Assembly (NCBI GenBank): GCA_016716905.1
Contig: JADJUS010000022.1
Coordinates: 248,001-312,000 of the forward strand
Length of the DNA: 64,000 bases
Direction: 5' to 3'
From: Acidobacteriota bacterium
GTDB lineage: Bacteria > Acidobacteriota > Vicinamibacteria > Vicinamibacterales > SCN-69-37
Positions 50,633-58,680 of the stretch are shown here, piece by piece (the first letter of the stretch is position 1; the number at the start of each line of letters is the position of its first letter). A program made the position numbers and the translations under genes. The notes under the pieces are model-generated. The model searched no databases. It worked only from the letters and a program-made list of their open reading frames with translations, and was not told the DNA's origin.

Positions 50633-51517
50633 ATGACGGCGCCGCTTCTCGTCCTGGGCGGCAAAGGCATGCTGGGCCACAAAGTGGCACAAGTCGCGGC
50701 CCGGCAACTTGAGGTGTACGCCACTGTACGCAATGAGCGGCCTGGGCTCGCGCCACTGCTCGGCATCGACACCGGCCATCTCCTCGTGCACGCTGACGTG
50801 ACCGTGGGCATAGACGCCCTGCTCGACCGGGTGCGCCCCGGCGTCATCGTCAACTGCATCGGCGCGCTCCCGGCGGTGAACGGGACGCTCGATCCTGTGG
50901 ACGCGATTGGCGTCAATGCGCTCGCGCCACATCGCATCGCAGCCGCGGCCCGGGTTCGCGGCATCCGGCTGATCCATGTGAGTACCGACTCTGTGTTCGA
51001 CGGAAGGCGTGGCAGCTACACCGAAGATGATGCCCCCGACGCGACGGACCTGTACGGGCGCTCGAAAGCGTTGGGAGAGGTGGCCGATGCGGGCCACCTC
51101 ACGATACGGACATCGCTCGTGGGGCGACAGCTCCGCGGATCGCGCGGACTCCTCGAGTGGTTCCTGTCACATCGGGGGCAAACGGTGCAGGGCTATCGCG
51201 CCATGCGTTTCTCCGGCCTGTCAACGCTGGCGCTGAGTCGTACCATCGTGAATCTGGTCACAGAGCATCCGACGTTGACCGGCCGGTTCCACGTGGGTGG
51301 CGATGCAATCAGTAAGTACGATCTGCTGCACCTGATGAACGACGCGTTCAGCGCCGGTATCACCATTGTCCCCACCGATGGCCTCCGAATCGATCGTTCG
51401 CTCGACTCCACGCGGTTCGCGGCCGTGGTCGGCTCGCCCCCGTCATGGCGGCGCATGCTCGAAGAACTCGCACAGGATGACACCCCGTACGATGAATGGA
51501 GGCAGCGTGCCCCATGA
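50633..51517 (+). CDS. dTDP-4-dehydrorhamnose reductase-like SDR (RmlD/RfbD family)
   Basis: The product has 294 residues. LLVLGGKGMLGHKVAQVAAR is the N-terminal nucleotide motif, IHVSTDSVFDGRRGSYTEDD is the diagnostic RmlD region, and LYGRSKALGE provides YxxxK. GRFHVGGDAISKYDLLHLMN belongs to the C-terminal substrate domain. It probably reduces a 4-keto deoxy sugar or a related intermediate. No rmlA, rmlB or rmlC gene is visible in the window, so its partner genes must be elsewhere or it has another substrate. The stop overlaps the flippase ATG (ATGA). Confidence 0.86.
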   Translation: MTAPLLVLGGKGMLGHKVAQVAARQLEVYATVRNERPGLAPLLGIDTGHLLVHADVTVGIDALLDRVRPGVIVNCIGALPAVNGTLDPVDAIGVNALAPHRIAAAARVRGIRLIHVSTDSVFDGRRGSYTEDDAPDATDLYGRSKALGEVADAGHLTIRTSLVGRQLRGSRGLLEWFLSHRGQTVQGYRAMRFSGLSTLALSRTIVNLVTEHPTLTGRFHVGGDAISKYDLLHLMNDAFSAGITIVPTDGLRIDRSLDSTRFAAVVGSPPSWRRMLEELAQDDTPYDEWRQRAP

Positions 51518-53001
51518 CTCCGGAACCTTCGGGTCCACGCGATAACGCCGGGCTGCTGAACCACGCCGCGCAGGGGGTGCTGGGTTGGGCCGTGCCGGTC
51601 ATGGTCACCTTCGTCACCACGCCGCTGATTGTCCATGGGCTGGGCCCGGACGGCTTTGCGGTGTACGCGTGGGCGGCGGCGTTTACCGCGGGCATCGCTA
51701 CGGCCGGCCCTGCACGCGGTGTGCTGCACCTGGTGTCGCGGAGCGCTGTGGCCCGACTGCGACAGGAAGCGGTCGCCGCTGGTCTCTGGTCAGCTGTAGC
51801 CCTGGGCGTGGTGGCGGCGGCGGTACTCTGGGTGCTGGCGCCTGCGGCCGCGTCGGCGGCGCAGTTGCCGGCGTGGCCGGCGCTGTCGGCCCTCCGAATC
51901 GCGGTGCTTGGGGCCATACCGGCGGCCGTCATCGCCGTCTGCATCGGCGCCTTTCAGGGGCTGAGGCGATTCGGGATCGCCTCGGCGCTGACCAGCGTCG
52001 CGGCGATCGTGACCGCGACCGGCGCAGCCTGGATCGCGACCCACGGGTCGGGCGTCGTCGCCATGGTGTCGTGGCAGGCGGCCGCATCATTGGCCATCAG
52101 TGTGGTGAGCCTCCTGATGCTCCGGCGTGTCGTCGGACCGGTGTGGAACGCCCCGACCAGAACCGCCGCCTCGCGCGTCGCCGGGTTTGGCCTCGCCACG
52201 TTTTGCACGCAGTTGGCCTTCGCGGCCTGGGTCATCATCGAGCGCACACTCGTGGGCCGATACCTGGGTGCGGAGGTACTGACGGCTCTGGTCATCGGCC
52301 TGCTTCTGTGGATGCACGCCACAGCCGCGCTGGGCAGCGCCGTGCAAGTAGTGGCCTCGCTCGCCCCTGCCGCCGGCAGCGTTGATGACCGACTGGTACG
52401 AGCCTATCCCAGCGCGACAATCATGACCGCCGTCGCGGCGATCGCATCTGCAGCACTCATTGCCGGACTCGGTGTGCCGGCGTTGACCTTGTGGATTGGC
52501 GCCGACATTGCCACGGTGGCCGAGCCACTCCTGCTGCCGCTGGCTGTGGGTGTGGGCCTCAACGGCCTGGGGACCGCCGCCTGGTTTGCCAATGAGGCGG
52601 AGGGGCGTCCGGCCAGGAATGCGATTTGGGCCGCAACGGGCCTCGTCCTCACGTCGGTCACTCTGTTGTATCTGGCGCCGCAGGGGCTCATCGCCTCCGG
52701 CGGTATCGCTCGGCTTGTCGCCGTGGCGCCCGGCCCGCTATTCATCGTCTGGACTGAGTGGGCTTCAGGCGGACGCCTTCGCGCACCCTGGCTCCGGATT
52801 CTCGCGTGTGTCCTGCCCTGCGGCGTGCTGTTGTTCGCGGGGCTGCGCACGGTCGCCGTTGCGGCCGCCTCGTCGTGGCTGGTGCTCATCTCCGCTGCAG
52901 CGGTGGGCATGGCGCTTTACGCGGCGGCGGTGTGGTTCCTTCCGGTGCTGACACATCGCGACCGCCAGGCCCTGCGCACCTGGCTCAAGAGCCGGGTCTG
53001 A
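51514..53001 (+). CDS. Wzx-like polysaccharide flippase (MOP/MATE superfamily)
   Basis: The product has 495 residues with about 12-14 membrane helices (AVPVMVTFVTTPLIVHGLGP, LPALTLWIGADIATVAEPLL-type segments and a hydrophobic C-terminus). The N-terminal GLGPDGFAVYAWAAAFTAGI is typical of Wzx/RfbX transporters. It should flip the lipid-linked repeat unit to the periplasmic face for the Wzy-like polymerase. Its stop codon lies inside the palindromic repeat at 52991, so the last residues (SRV) are encoded by that repeat. It is convergent with the next glycosyltransferase. Confidence 0.86.
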   Translation: MTPEPSGPRDNAGLLNHAAQGVLGWAVPVMVTFVTTPLIVHGLGPDGFAVYAWAAAFTAGIATAGPARGVLHLVSRSAVARLRQEAVAAGLWSAVALGVVAAAVLWVLAPAAASAAQLPAWPALSALRIAVLGAIPAAVIAVCIGAFQGLRRFGIASALTSVAAIVTATGAAWIATHGSGVVAMVSWQAAASLAISVVSLLMLRRVVGPVWNAPTRTAASRVAGFGLATFCTQLAFAAWVIIERTLVGRYLGAEVLTALVIGLLLWMHATAALGSAVQVVASLAPAAGSVDDRLVRAYPSATIMTAVAAIASAALIAGLGVPALTLWIGADIATVAEPLLLPLAVGVGLNGLGTAAWFANEAEGRPARNAIWAATGLVLTSVTLLYLAPQGLIASGGIARLVAVAPGPLFIVWTEWASGGRLRAPWLRILACVLPCGVLLFAGLRTVAVAAASSWLVLISAAAVGMALYAAAVWFLPVLTHRDRQALRTWLKSRV

Positions 53002-53082
53002 AGACCCGGCCTCCGACCGGAATGGCGCCGGGGCTGCAGGCTCTTCCTCCATCCGAAAGGAGGCCGGGTCTTTAGACCCGGC
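52991..53082. repeat. REP-like palindromes GCCGGGTCTGAAGACCCGGC, second location
   Basis: Left copy 52991-53014 and right inverted copy 53059-53082 can pair as 24 bp with one A/G-type difference (TCTTTAGA for TCTTCAGA). Between them lies GGCGCCGG and other GC-rich sequence. The family is the same as at 5898-5993. The left copy includes the stop codon of the flippase gene, and the array again fills the gap between convergent genes (stops 53001 and 53091). Confidence 0.88.
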
Positions 53083-53090
53083 AACGCGTG

Positions 53091-54350
53091 TCAGCGGCGG
53101 GTGACCGCGTCCAGCGCGGTTTCGTATTGCGGCACCACGCAGTCCTTGGAGAAGGTGTCATCAAACCGCGCACGGCCCCGCGCGCCCATGGCGGCGCGGG
53201 TGCCCTCGTCGAGTCGAGCAAGCGCGTCGAGAGCAGCCGCTAATCGCGCCGGGTCGCCCGGGTCCACCACCACGCCAGTGCCAGTGCTCTGCACGAGGTC
53301 GGCGGCGGCTCCCCGTACCGCCATCACGATGGGGCGGCCGGCCGCCAGGTAGGCCACCGTCTTTGTGGGCACCACGGCTTCGAAGACGGTGGAGTCAACG
53401 AGATGCACCAGCAGCGCGTCGGCGGCGGCCATCAGCGATGGCATCTCCTGATGCTCGCGCCAGCCAAGAAACACGGTGCGGTCCGCAACACTGGTCTCTC
53501 GCGCCAGTGTTTCCAGATCACGCCGGGCCGTACCTTCACCCGCAAACACCAGTAACACCCGAGGGTCGGTCAGCAGCGCGGCGGCCTTCACCACGGTCGC
53601 AAGATCCTGGGCAATGCCAAGGTTGCCGGCAAACAGCACCACAAATCGATCCTTCCAGCCCTGCGCCTCGCGCGTGACATGGCGCTCGGCCACTGTGCCT
53701 TGCCGGGCCAGGTCGCCTTCCACCCAGTGATGAGTGACCGACAGACGCTCGGGCAACGCGCCCTTGGCGATGAGTACGTCGCGAGCACGCTCATTCGGTA
53801 CGAGGATTTTATCTGCGCGGCGATAGATGAACCGCTCCAGCGCTTCGAGCGCACGGATCGCGCGAGGGTTGCTGATGAGTCCGGCGGCCACAATGACATC
53901 CGGCCAGATGTCCTGGACGTCGTATACAAACGGCACTCGCATGATGCGCGCCAGGAGCCAGCCCGCGACGCCTATCGACAGCGGTGGATGCCACACGTAG
54001 ATGACCTGAGGCCGCTTTAGCAGCGGCCGTGCCAGCACTGCGGCCAGCGCGAATGCGCCGAAGTTCGCGCAGCGGCGCAGAACCGACCGCCCGTGATACG
54101 CGTAACCCGCCATACGAAGGACGGGCACGGCGCCCAGCGTGTCACGTTGCCACGGCCGCAACGAGTAGCCCGGATATCGCGCCCCGTTGGGATACTGAGG
54201 CAAACCCGTCAACACGGTCACGTCATGGCCGCGCTCGTGCAGCGCCTGAGCAAGGTCTCCGGGTTTGGTGATGGGTTCGGGCGTGAAGTACTGCGCGAGC
54301 ACCAGGACGCGCAGAGGTAGAACCTGGGAGAGGGGCGCGGGCGGCCTCAT
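53091..54350 (-). CDS. Family 4 glycosyltransferase (WbuB-like)
   Basis: The product has 419 residues. RVLVLAQYFTPEPITKPGDL, PFVYDVQDIWPDVIVAAGLI and the donor motifs FVVLFAGNLGIAQDLATVVK and VVPTKTVAYLAAGRPIVMAV match WbuB-like GT4 enzymes of O-antigen loci. It adds a sugar, commonly fucosamine-type in known relatives, to the lipid-linked unit. ATG 54350 is preferred; a longer frame adds 20 residues without homology. It ends beside the palindromic repeat. Confidence 0.88.
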   Translation of the reverse strand: MRPPAPLSQVLPLRVLVLAQYFTPEPITKPGDLAQALHERGHDVTVLTGLPQYPNGARYPGYSLRPWQRDTLGAVPVLRMAGYAYHGRSVLRRCANFGAFALAAVLARPLLKRPQVIYVWHPPLSIGVAGWLLARIMRVPFVYDVQDIWPDVIVAAGLISNPRAIRALEALERFIYRRADKILVPNERARDVLIAKGALPERLSVTHHWVEGDLARQGTVAERHVTREAQGWKDRFVVLFAGNLGIAQDLATVVKAAALLTDPRVLLVFAGEGTARRDLETLARETSVADRTVFLGWREHQEMPSLMAAADALLVHLVDSTVFEAVVPTKTVAYLAAGRPIVMAVRGAAADLVQSTGTGVVVDPGDPARLAAALDALARLDEGTRAAMGARGRARFDDTFSKDCVVPQYETALDAVTRR

Positions 54351-54373
54351 GGCTGTGGAACTACCGCTCACGC

Positions 54374-54404
54374 CCGGAACGGCGCGATTAGCGCGCCGTT
54401 CCGG
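54374..54404. other. 13-bp stem-loop in the gap after the VCBS gene
   Basis: CCGGAACGGCGCG (54374-54386) and CGCGCCGTTCCGG (54392-54404) form a perfect 13-bp stem with a 5-base loop. It sits 30 bases beyond the stop of the minus-strand VCBS gene and 24 bases upstream of the next minus-strand start. No U-rich tail follows on either strand, so it is only a possible terminator. Confidence 0.55.
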
Positions 54405-54433
54405 ACACAAAAGAAAGAGTCAGACGCGGCCCG

Positions 54434-55387
54434 TCATTTAGTACGCCAGCTGTTCACCGGGTAGTCGCCGTTTGTGCCCCATGACACGACAGCGAGGCCG
54501 GCTGTGGACCGATTGAGCCAGAACTGCCCTGGGCGCCAGATGGCCACGTCGGTCTTGCCGTCCCCGTCCCAGTCCCCCTGTGTCAGAAAGTCGGTCGCCG
54601 ACGCCCCGAAGATGCTCAGGGAGATAGCGCCGTTTGAAGTCGCTCGGGTCCACCACTGTATCTGGCCGGCGGAACCTCGGCCGACCGTCAGGTCCTCGGT
54701 CGCGTCAGCGTCGTAGTTGCCGGGGACCAGGGCGTCGGTTGGGGTGCCAAATCTGAACAGCGTAGTGGCGCCGTTCGACGACTGCCGAACCCAGATGGCG
54801 GCCTGTCCACCGCCGCCGTTCCGCTGCACCATCGGGTCGTGCTTCCCGTCGCCATCGTAATCAAACGGCGCGCTGAAATCGCCGTTCAGTCCCCACGGCA
54901 CGTAGGCCACAGAACCACCCTGTGTCGTGCGGTAGTAGAGGAAGGACTGATCCCCCGAGATTGCGCCCGCCCGATATACCGCGAAGTCATCACGGCCGTC
55001 GCCGTTGTAATCGCCCACCACCTCCGCATCGTCCCCGGTCTGCCCGAAGGGCTCAAAAAATGCTGTGCCGTTGGACGAGCGCAGCACCCAAAAACCCGCA
55101 GCGCCGGCAGCCCCTGATCTCCAGACCGTCACGTCCGACTTGCCGTCGAGGTCGTAGTCGCCGCAGAGGCTGGTATCGCCGATGATTCCCCAACTGGTGA
55201 ACTGCACGCCACCGGCTGACTTCAGAATCCACCAATTCAACTGACCGCCCACGTTCCTGACAACGACGGGGTCGGTCTTGCCGTCGCCATCGAAGTCGCA
55301 GGTATTGGGGATCTGGGCCTGGGCCAGCGCCGGCAGCCCTGTCAGCATCAATACGCACAAGGCTGCTTTCCTGAGGTGGTTCGTCAT
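54434..55387 (-). CDS. Secreted VCBS/FG-GAP repeat calcium-binding protein
   Basis: The product has 317 residues. A signal peptide (LRKAALCVLMLTGLPALAQA) is followed by about six repeats with DxDxDG-type calcium loops: CDFDGDGKTDPVV, CGDYDLDGKSDVTV, VGDYNGDGRDDFAV, FDYDGDGKHDPMV, GNYDADATEDLTV and QGDWDGDGKTDVAI. Between them lie motifs such as QLNWWILKSAGGV and IQWWTRATSNGA. This is a FG-GAP/VCBS beta-propeller that may bind polysaccharide or protein outside the cell; no enzyme motif is seen. It has 26 bases to the upstream coiled-coil gene, with which it may be co-transcribed. Confidence 0.87.
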   Translation of the reverse strand: MTNHLRKAALCVLMLTGLPALAQAQIPNTCDFDGDGKTDPVVVRNVGGQLNWWILKSAGGVQFTSWGIIGDTSLCGDYDLDGKSDVTVWRSGAAGAAGFWVLRSSNGTAFFEPFGQTGDDAEVVGDYNGDGRDDFAVYRAGAISGDQSFLYYRTTQGGSVAYVPWGLNGDFSAPFDYDGDGKHDPMVQRNGGGGQAAIWVRQSSNGATTLFRFGTPTDALVPGNYDADATEDLTVGRGSAGQIQWWTRATSNGAISLSIFGASATDFLTQGDWDGDGKTDVAIWRPGQFWLNRSTAGLAVVSWGTNGDYPVNSWRTK

Positions 55388-55413
55388 CGCGCAGTTCTCC
55401 TTCGTGGCTTTCG

Positions 55414-55953
55414 TTACGGTTGCGGGGTGAGTCGAATCTTCTGGTCCAGGCGTCGCCGCATCTCAAGGACCGTTTGTTTCGCGTTGGCGATCTCGCCATC
55501 GAGCTGGGAGATCTGGCTCTCAAGCTGGAGCTTGGCGTTCGCCTTCTGCTCAAGCTGTTCAGCCGTCCTCGCCTTTTCCTGCTCCATCATGGCCTGCGCC
55601 TTGCCGGTGGGGTCTCCTGCCGCCATCTGGGTGTAGACGTCCACCGAACCGCGCATCTGCGCCATCTCCTTGTCGATGGCGGCACGGCTCTGCTCGAGTC
55701 CATCCAGTCTGACCTGCATCTGGGTAATGCGGCGCTCGTCCATGTCGATCACTTGCGCCATGACCAGGGATGAGTCGCGGTCGGCCGACTGCTGCGCCAC
55801 CAGCTTGATGACCTCAACGAGTTGATCGACCGACTTGCGCAACGCGGTGAGCTCGGCCAACACGGCCGTGTCGGTGGTCTGCACTGACGCCGGAGGATTC
55901 TGGGCGACAGCGAGACTCGCCACGAGAAAAGCCGATAACGTCAGGGTGATCAT
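55414..55953 (-). CDS. Exported coiled-coil protein, unknown function
   Basis: The product has 179 residues. A signal peptide (MITLTLSAFLVASLAVAQ) precedes a mostly helical chain with two coiled-coil parts (LAELTALRKSVDQLVEVIKL and KARTAEQLEQKANAKLQLES). A Gly/Pro break is in QMAAGDPTGKAQAM. I do not recognise the family. It probably works in the periplasm as a scaffold, and its gene precedes the VCBS gene. A 58-base gap separates it from the M16 operon. Confidence 0.7.
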   Translation of the reverse strand: MITLTLSAFLVASLAVAQNPPASVQTTDTAVLAELTALRKSVDQLVEVIKLVAQQSADRDSSLVMAQVIDMDERRITQMQVRLDGLEQSRAAIDKEMAQMRGSVDVYTQMAAGDPTGKAQAMMEQEKARTAEQLEQKANAKLQLESQISQLDGEIANAKQTVLEMRRRLDQKIRLTPQP

Positions 55954-56011
55954 GGGCAGGCCCGATTATCTGGCTGGCTGCAGAGACAAGTCAATCCTCG
56001 GGAGTCGCCCC

Positions 56012-57379
56012 CTAGAACTCGATCTCCGCATCCTCAACGGGTCGACCGAGCGTCCCCAACTGCTCGCGCCACAGCGACGCATCGCCCACCACCACGACGA
56101 TGGAATCGTCGGGTCGGATGTGGCGCCTGGCGGCGGCCGACACGGCCTCGGTCGTCACGGCCTCTACCTCCGGCACGAACCTGTCGAATGTGTCGGCCGG
56201 CAGCTCAAACGTCGCCAGTCGCGCGGCGGCGTGGGCCAGCTGCTCGGACGTTTCGAACTGACGGACAAAGCCGCGTGTAATCGAGGACTTGGCGCGTTCG
56301 AGTTCGTCCGTCTCCGCCGGGCGGCTGCCGCCCACGGCCTCGAACTCCTTGAGAATCTCGGACACCACCAGCGGCGTGGCGTCGCCCTGCACATTCGTCT
56401 CACAGGAGAAGGTGCCCGACCGCACGCGGAAATCAAAGGCGGTGCGTGCGCCATACGTCAGCCCGCGGGCCTCGCGGAGGTTCAGGTTGATCCGGCTGGC
56501 AAACTGGCCGCCGAGCAACGCATTCAGCGTCACCAGCGCGTGGTATTCGTCCACATTGCGCGCCGGCCCCAGGTGGCCCACGTTCACTTCCGTCTGTGGC
56601 GCGCCGGGTCGGTCCACCACAATGACCCGCGCGGGCCCCGACGCCATCGCCGGCGGCACCGGTGCAAGGAGTGATGGGGCGGCGCTCGCCTGCCAGCCAC
56701 CCAGCTGACGCTCGGCCGCTTCCAGCGCCTCCGCGGATCCCATCGCGCCCGCAATGATGAGCGTGGCGCCCAATGGGCGCATGGCCGCCGCGTGGAACGC
56801 CCGAACCTCGTCGATCGTCACGCGTGACAACGCGGCCGAGGTGCCGAGCGTGCCGTGCCCGTAGGGGTGCGCCCCGAACGCGGCCGACAGGAACGCGCGA
56901 TCCGCAACAGCGGACGCCGAACTCCTGACCTGGCGCAACCGGTTGAGCCGCATCTCACGCACCCGTTCCAGATCGCTCTCGTGCAGGCGTGGACGCGTCA
57001 TCACGTCGCCCAGCAACGCCAGCGCGCGCTCCATGAACCGCGGCAGTGTCGTGAGCGTGAATGTCGTGGTGTCCGGGCCGACATCGATGGACAGCTCACT
57101 GCCGAGGCTCGCAAACGCTTGCGCGAGGCCGATCGCATCAAACCGTTCCGTCCCTTCATCGAGCAGGTCGGCCATCACGCCGGCGAGTCCAGGCGCCGTC
57201 GAGGGATCAAAGGCTGACCCGACCGGCACCACCAGCACGATGGTCACGACCGGAATCGTGTCGTGGCGAATGGTCCACACTCGCGCGCCGTTCGACAGCG
57301 TCGCCCGGACCACAGGCGGGAACGTCACGAGCGCGGGTGCGCCAGCACCGGGCATCACAAAACGCGTATGGTTCGTCAC
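56012..57379 (-). CDS. M16 peptidase-like protein, non-catalytic partner
   Basis: The product has 455 residues, with two M16 domains: the N-terminal one from RATLSNGARVWTIRHDTIPV to EVRAFHAAAMRPLGATLIIA, and the C-terminal one with GQFASRINLNLREARGLTYG. The zinc motif HxxEH is absent: the corresponding segment is LAGVMADLLDEGTERFD. It probably pairs with the active subunit encoded just upstream, as PqqF-like or YmxG-like alpha/beta pairs do. The GTG at 57379 overlaps the upstream TGA (GTGA), so expression is coupled. Confidence 0.85.
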   Translation of the reverse strand: MTNHTRFVMPGAGAPALVTFPPVVRATLSNGARVWTIRHDTIPVVTIVLVVPVGSAFDPSTAPGLAGVMADLLDEGTERFDAIGLAQAFASLGSELSIDVGPDTTTFTLTTLPRFMERALALLGDVMTRPRLHESDLERVREMRLNRLRQVRSSASAVADRAFLSAAFGAHPYGHGTLGTSAALSRVTIDEVRAFHAAAMRPLGATLIIAGAMGSAEALEAAERQLGGWQASAAPSLLAPVPPAMASGPARVIVVDRPGAPQTEVNVGHLGPARNVDEYHALVTLNALLGGQFASRINLNLREARGLTYGARTAFDFRVRSGTFSCETNVQGDATPLVVSEILKEFEAVGGSRPAETDELERAKSSITRGFVRQFETSEQLAHAAARLATFELPADTFDRFVPEVEAVTTEAVSAAARRHIRPDDSIVVVVGDASLWREQLGTLGRPVEDAEIEF

Positions 57380-58680
57380 GTGGTCACCACCGCCGGCTCG
57401 GAAAGTTCCAGGGCCCATTGCCGCTGGCCCTGCGGCACCACCGACAACGCCACCGCCTGCCCGGCTGAGAGGAGCGTTCGCACGGCTCGTTGAACATCCG
57501 CAGTTGTCACGCGCAGATACCGATCGAGGTCCTGCTTAAAATACGAAGGGGACCCCTTGTAAACGTTGTAGGCGTTCAGTTGGTCCGCCTTGCCGCCGAA
57601 GCCGCCGAGCGTCTGCAGCCGGTAGAGGAACGAGGCTTCGGCCTGCACGCGTGCGCGCTCGAGTTCGGCCTCGGACGGCCCGGCCGTGGCCAACCGCTCC
57701 AACTCTTCCATCACCGCGACGCGCAACTCTTCGAGCATCACGCCCGGCGCGGCGGTGGCCACCACCTGGAACAGGCTGCCCAGTTCACGTGATCCCTGAC
57801 CGGCGCCAAGCCCCGCCGCGCGCCGCCGGTCGTGCAACAGCGTGCGATAGAGCCGCGACGTCCGGCCGTTCGCCACCAGATCGGCGGTCACGTCGAGCAC
57901 GGCATCGTCGTCGTCAAACAGCGCCGGACTGGGGAACATCAGATAGAGCCGCGGCAACTCCACGCGATCTTCGAGCAGCAGGCGCCGCGGCGACACGGGC
58001 ACCGCGGGTGTTTTCGGCGCCACCAGCGCCGGTCCGGCGGGGATGTCACCAAACAGCCGCTCCACAAGGGTCATCACGGCATCAGTGCGCACATCCCCGG
58101 CGATGGCGAGCGACGCGTTGGCCGGGTGGTAGTACTGCTGAAAAAACGCTCGCGCATCATCAACCGTGGCCGCGCGCAGGTCTGACGGATATCCGATCGT
58201 GGGCCAGTGATAGGGATGGTCTCGCGGATAGATCGCTTCCGACAACGCAAAGTGCGCGAGGCCATACGGCCGATTTTCGTAACTCTGGCGGCGCTCGTTG
58301 AGCACCACTTCGCGCTCGGTCTCAAAGCGCTCGACCGACAGGGCCGGCATCAGCCACCCCATGCGATCGGCTTCCATCCAGAGTGCCAGTTCTGTGGCGC
58401 CCGCGGGAACCACCGACCAGTAGTTGGTGCGGTCGGCACTGGTGGAACCGTTCAGCGACCCGCCCGCTTCCTGCAGCGGCTCAAAAAAGCCGCGCGGCTG
58501 ATGCGCAGCGCCTTTGAACATCAGGTGTTCGAACAGGTGCGCCAGCCCGCTGCGGCCGGGCGCCTCATTGGCGGAACCGACGTGATACCAGACGTTGACG
58601 GCCACGAGCGGCAGGTGGTGATCCTCATGGACCACCACCTGAAGGCCGTTCGCGAGCGTGTGCTTGGTGAACGGAATCAA
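57376..58680 (-). CDS. M16 family zinc metallopeptidase, catalytic subunit
   Basis: The product has 434 residues. The inverted zinc motif HLFEH (H48, E51, H52) lies in GRSGLAHLFEHLMFKG, and the distal glutamate is in ERFETEREVVLNERRQ. RPYGLAHFALSEAIYPRDHP and LYLMFPSPALFDDDDAV are typical later parts. It hydrolyses peptides of limited size, with the partner encoded next. Lacking a signal peptide, it may be cytosolic. TTG 58680 is the start because its TTGA overlaps the Mrp stop; no ATG is near. Confidence 0.9.
   Translation of the reverse strand: MIPFTKHTLANGLQVVVHEDHHLPLVAVNVWYHVGSANEAPGRSGLAHLFEHLMFKGAAHQPRGFFEPLQEAGGSLNGSTSADRTNYWSVVPAGATELALWMEADRMGWLMPALSVERFETEREVVLNERRQSYENRPYGLAHFALSEAIYPRDHPYHWPTIGYPSDLRAATVDDARAFFQQYYHPANASLAIAGDVRTDAVMTLVERLFGDIPAGPALVAPKTPAVPVSPRRLLLEDRVELPRLYLMFPSPALFDDDDAVLDVTADLVANGRTSRLYRTLLHDRRRAAGLGAGQGSRELGSLFQVVATAAPGVMLEELRVAVMEELERLATAGPSEAELERARVQAEASFLYRLQTLGGFGGKADQLNAYNVYKGSPSYFKQDLDRYLRVTTADVQRAVRTLLSAGQAVALSVVPQGQRQWALELSEPAVVTT

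Noticed and set aside
50633..51517. Complete dTDP-rhamnose pathway
   Set aside because: Only the RmlD-like reductase is present; no RmlA, RmlB or RmlC in the window.
54374..54404. Intrinsic terminator
   Set aside because: Good 13-bp stem, but no U-rich tail on either strand; kept as a plain stem-loop.
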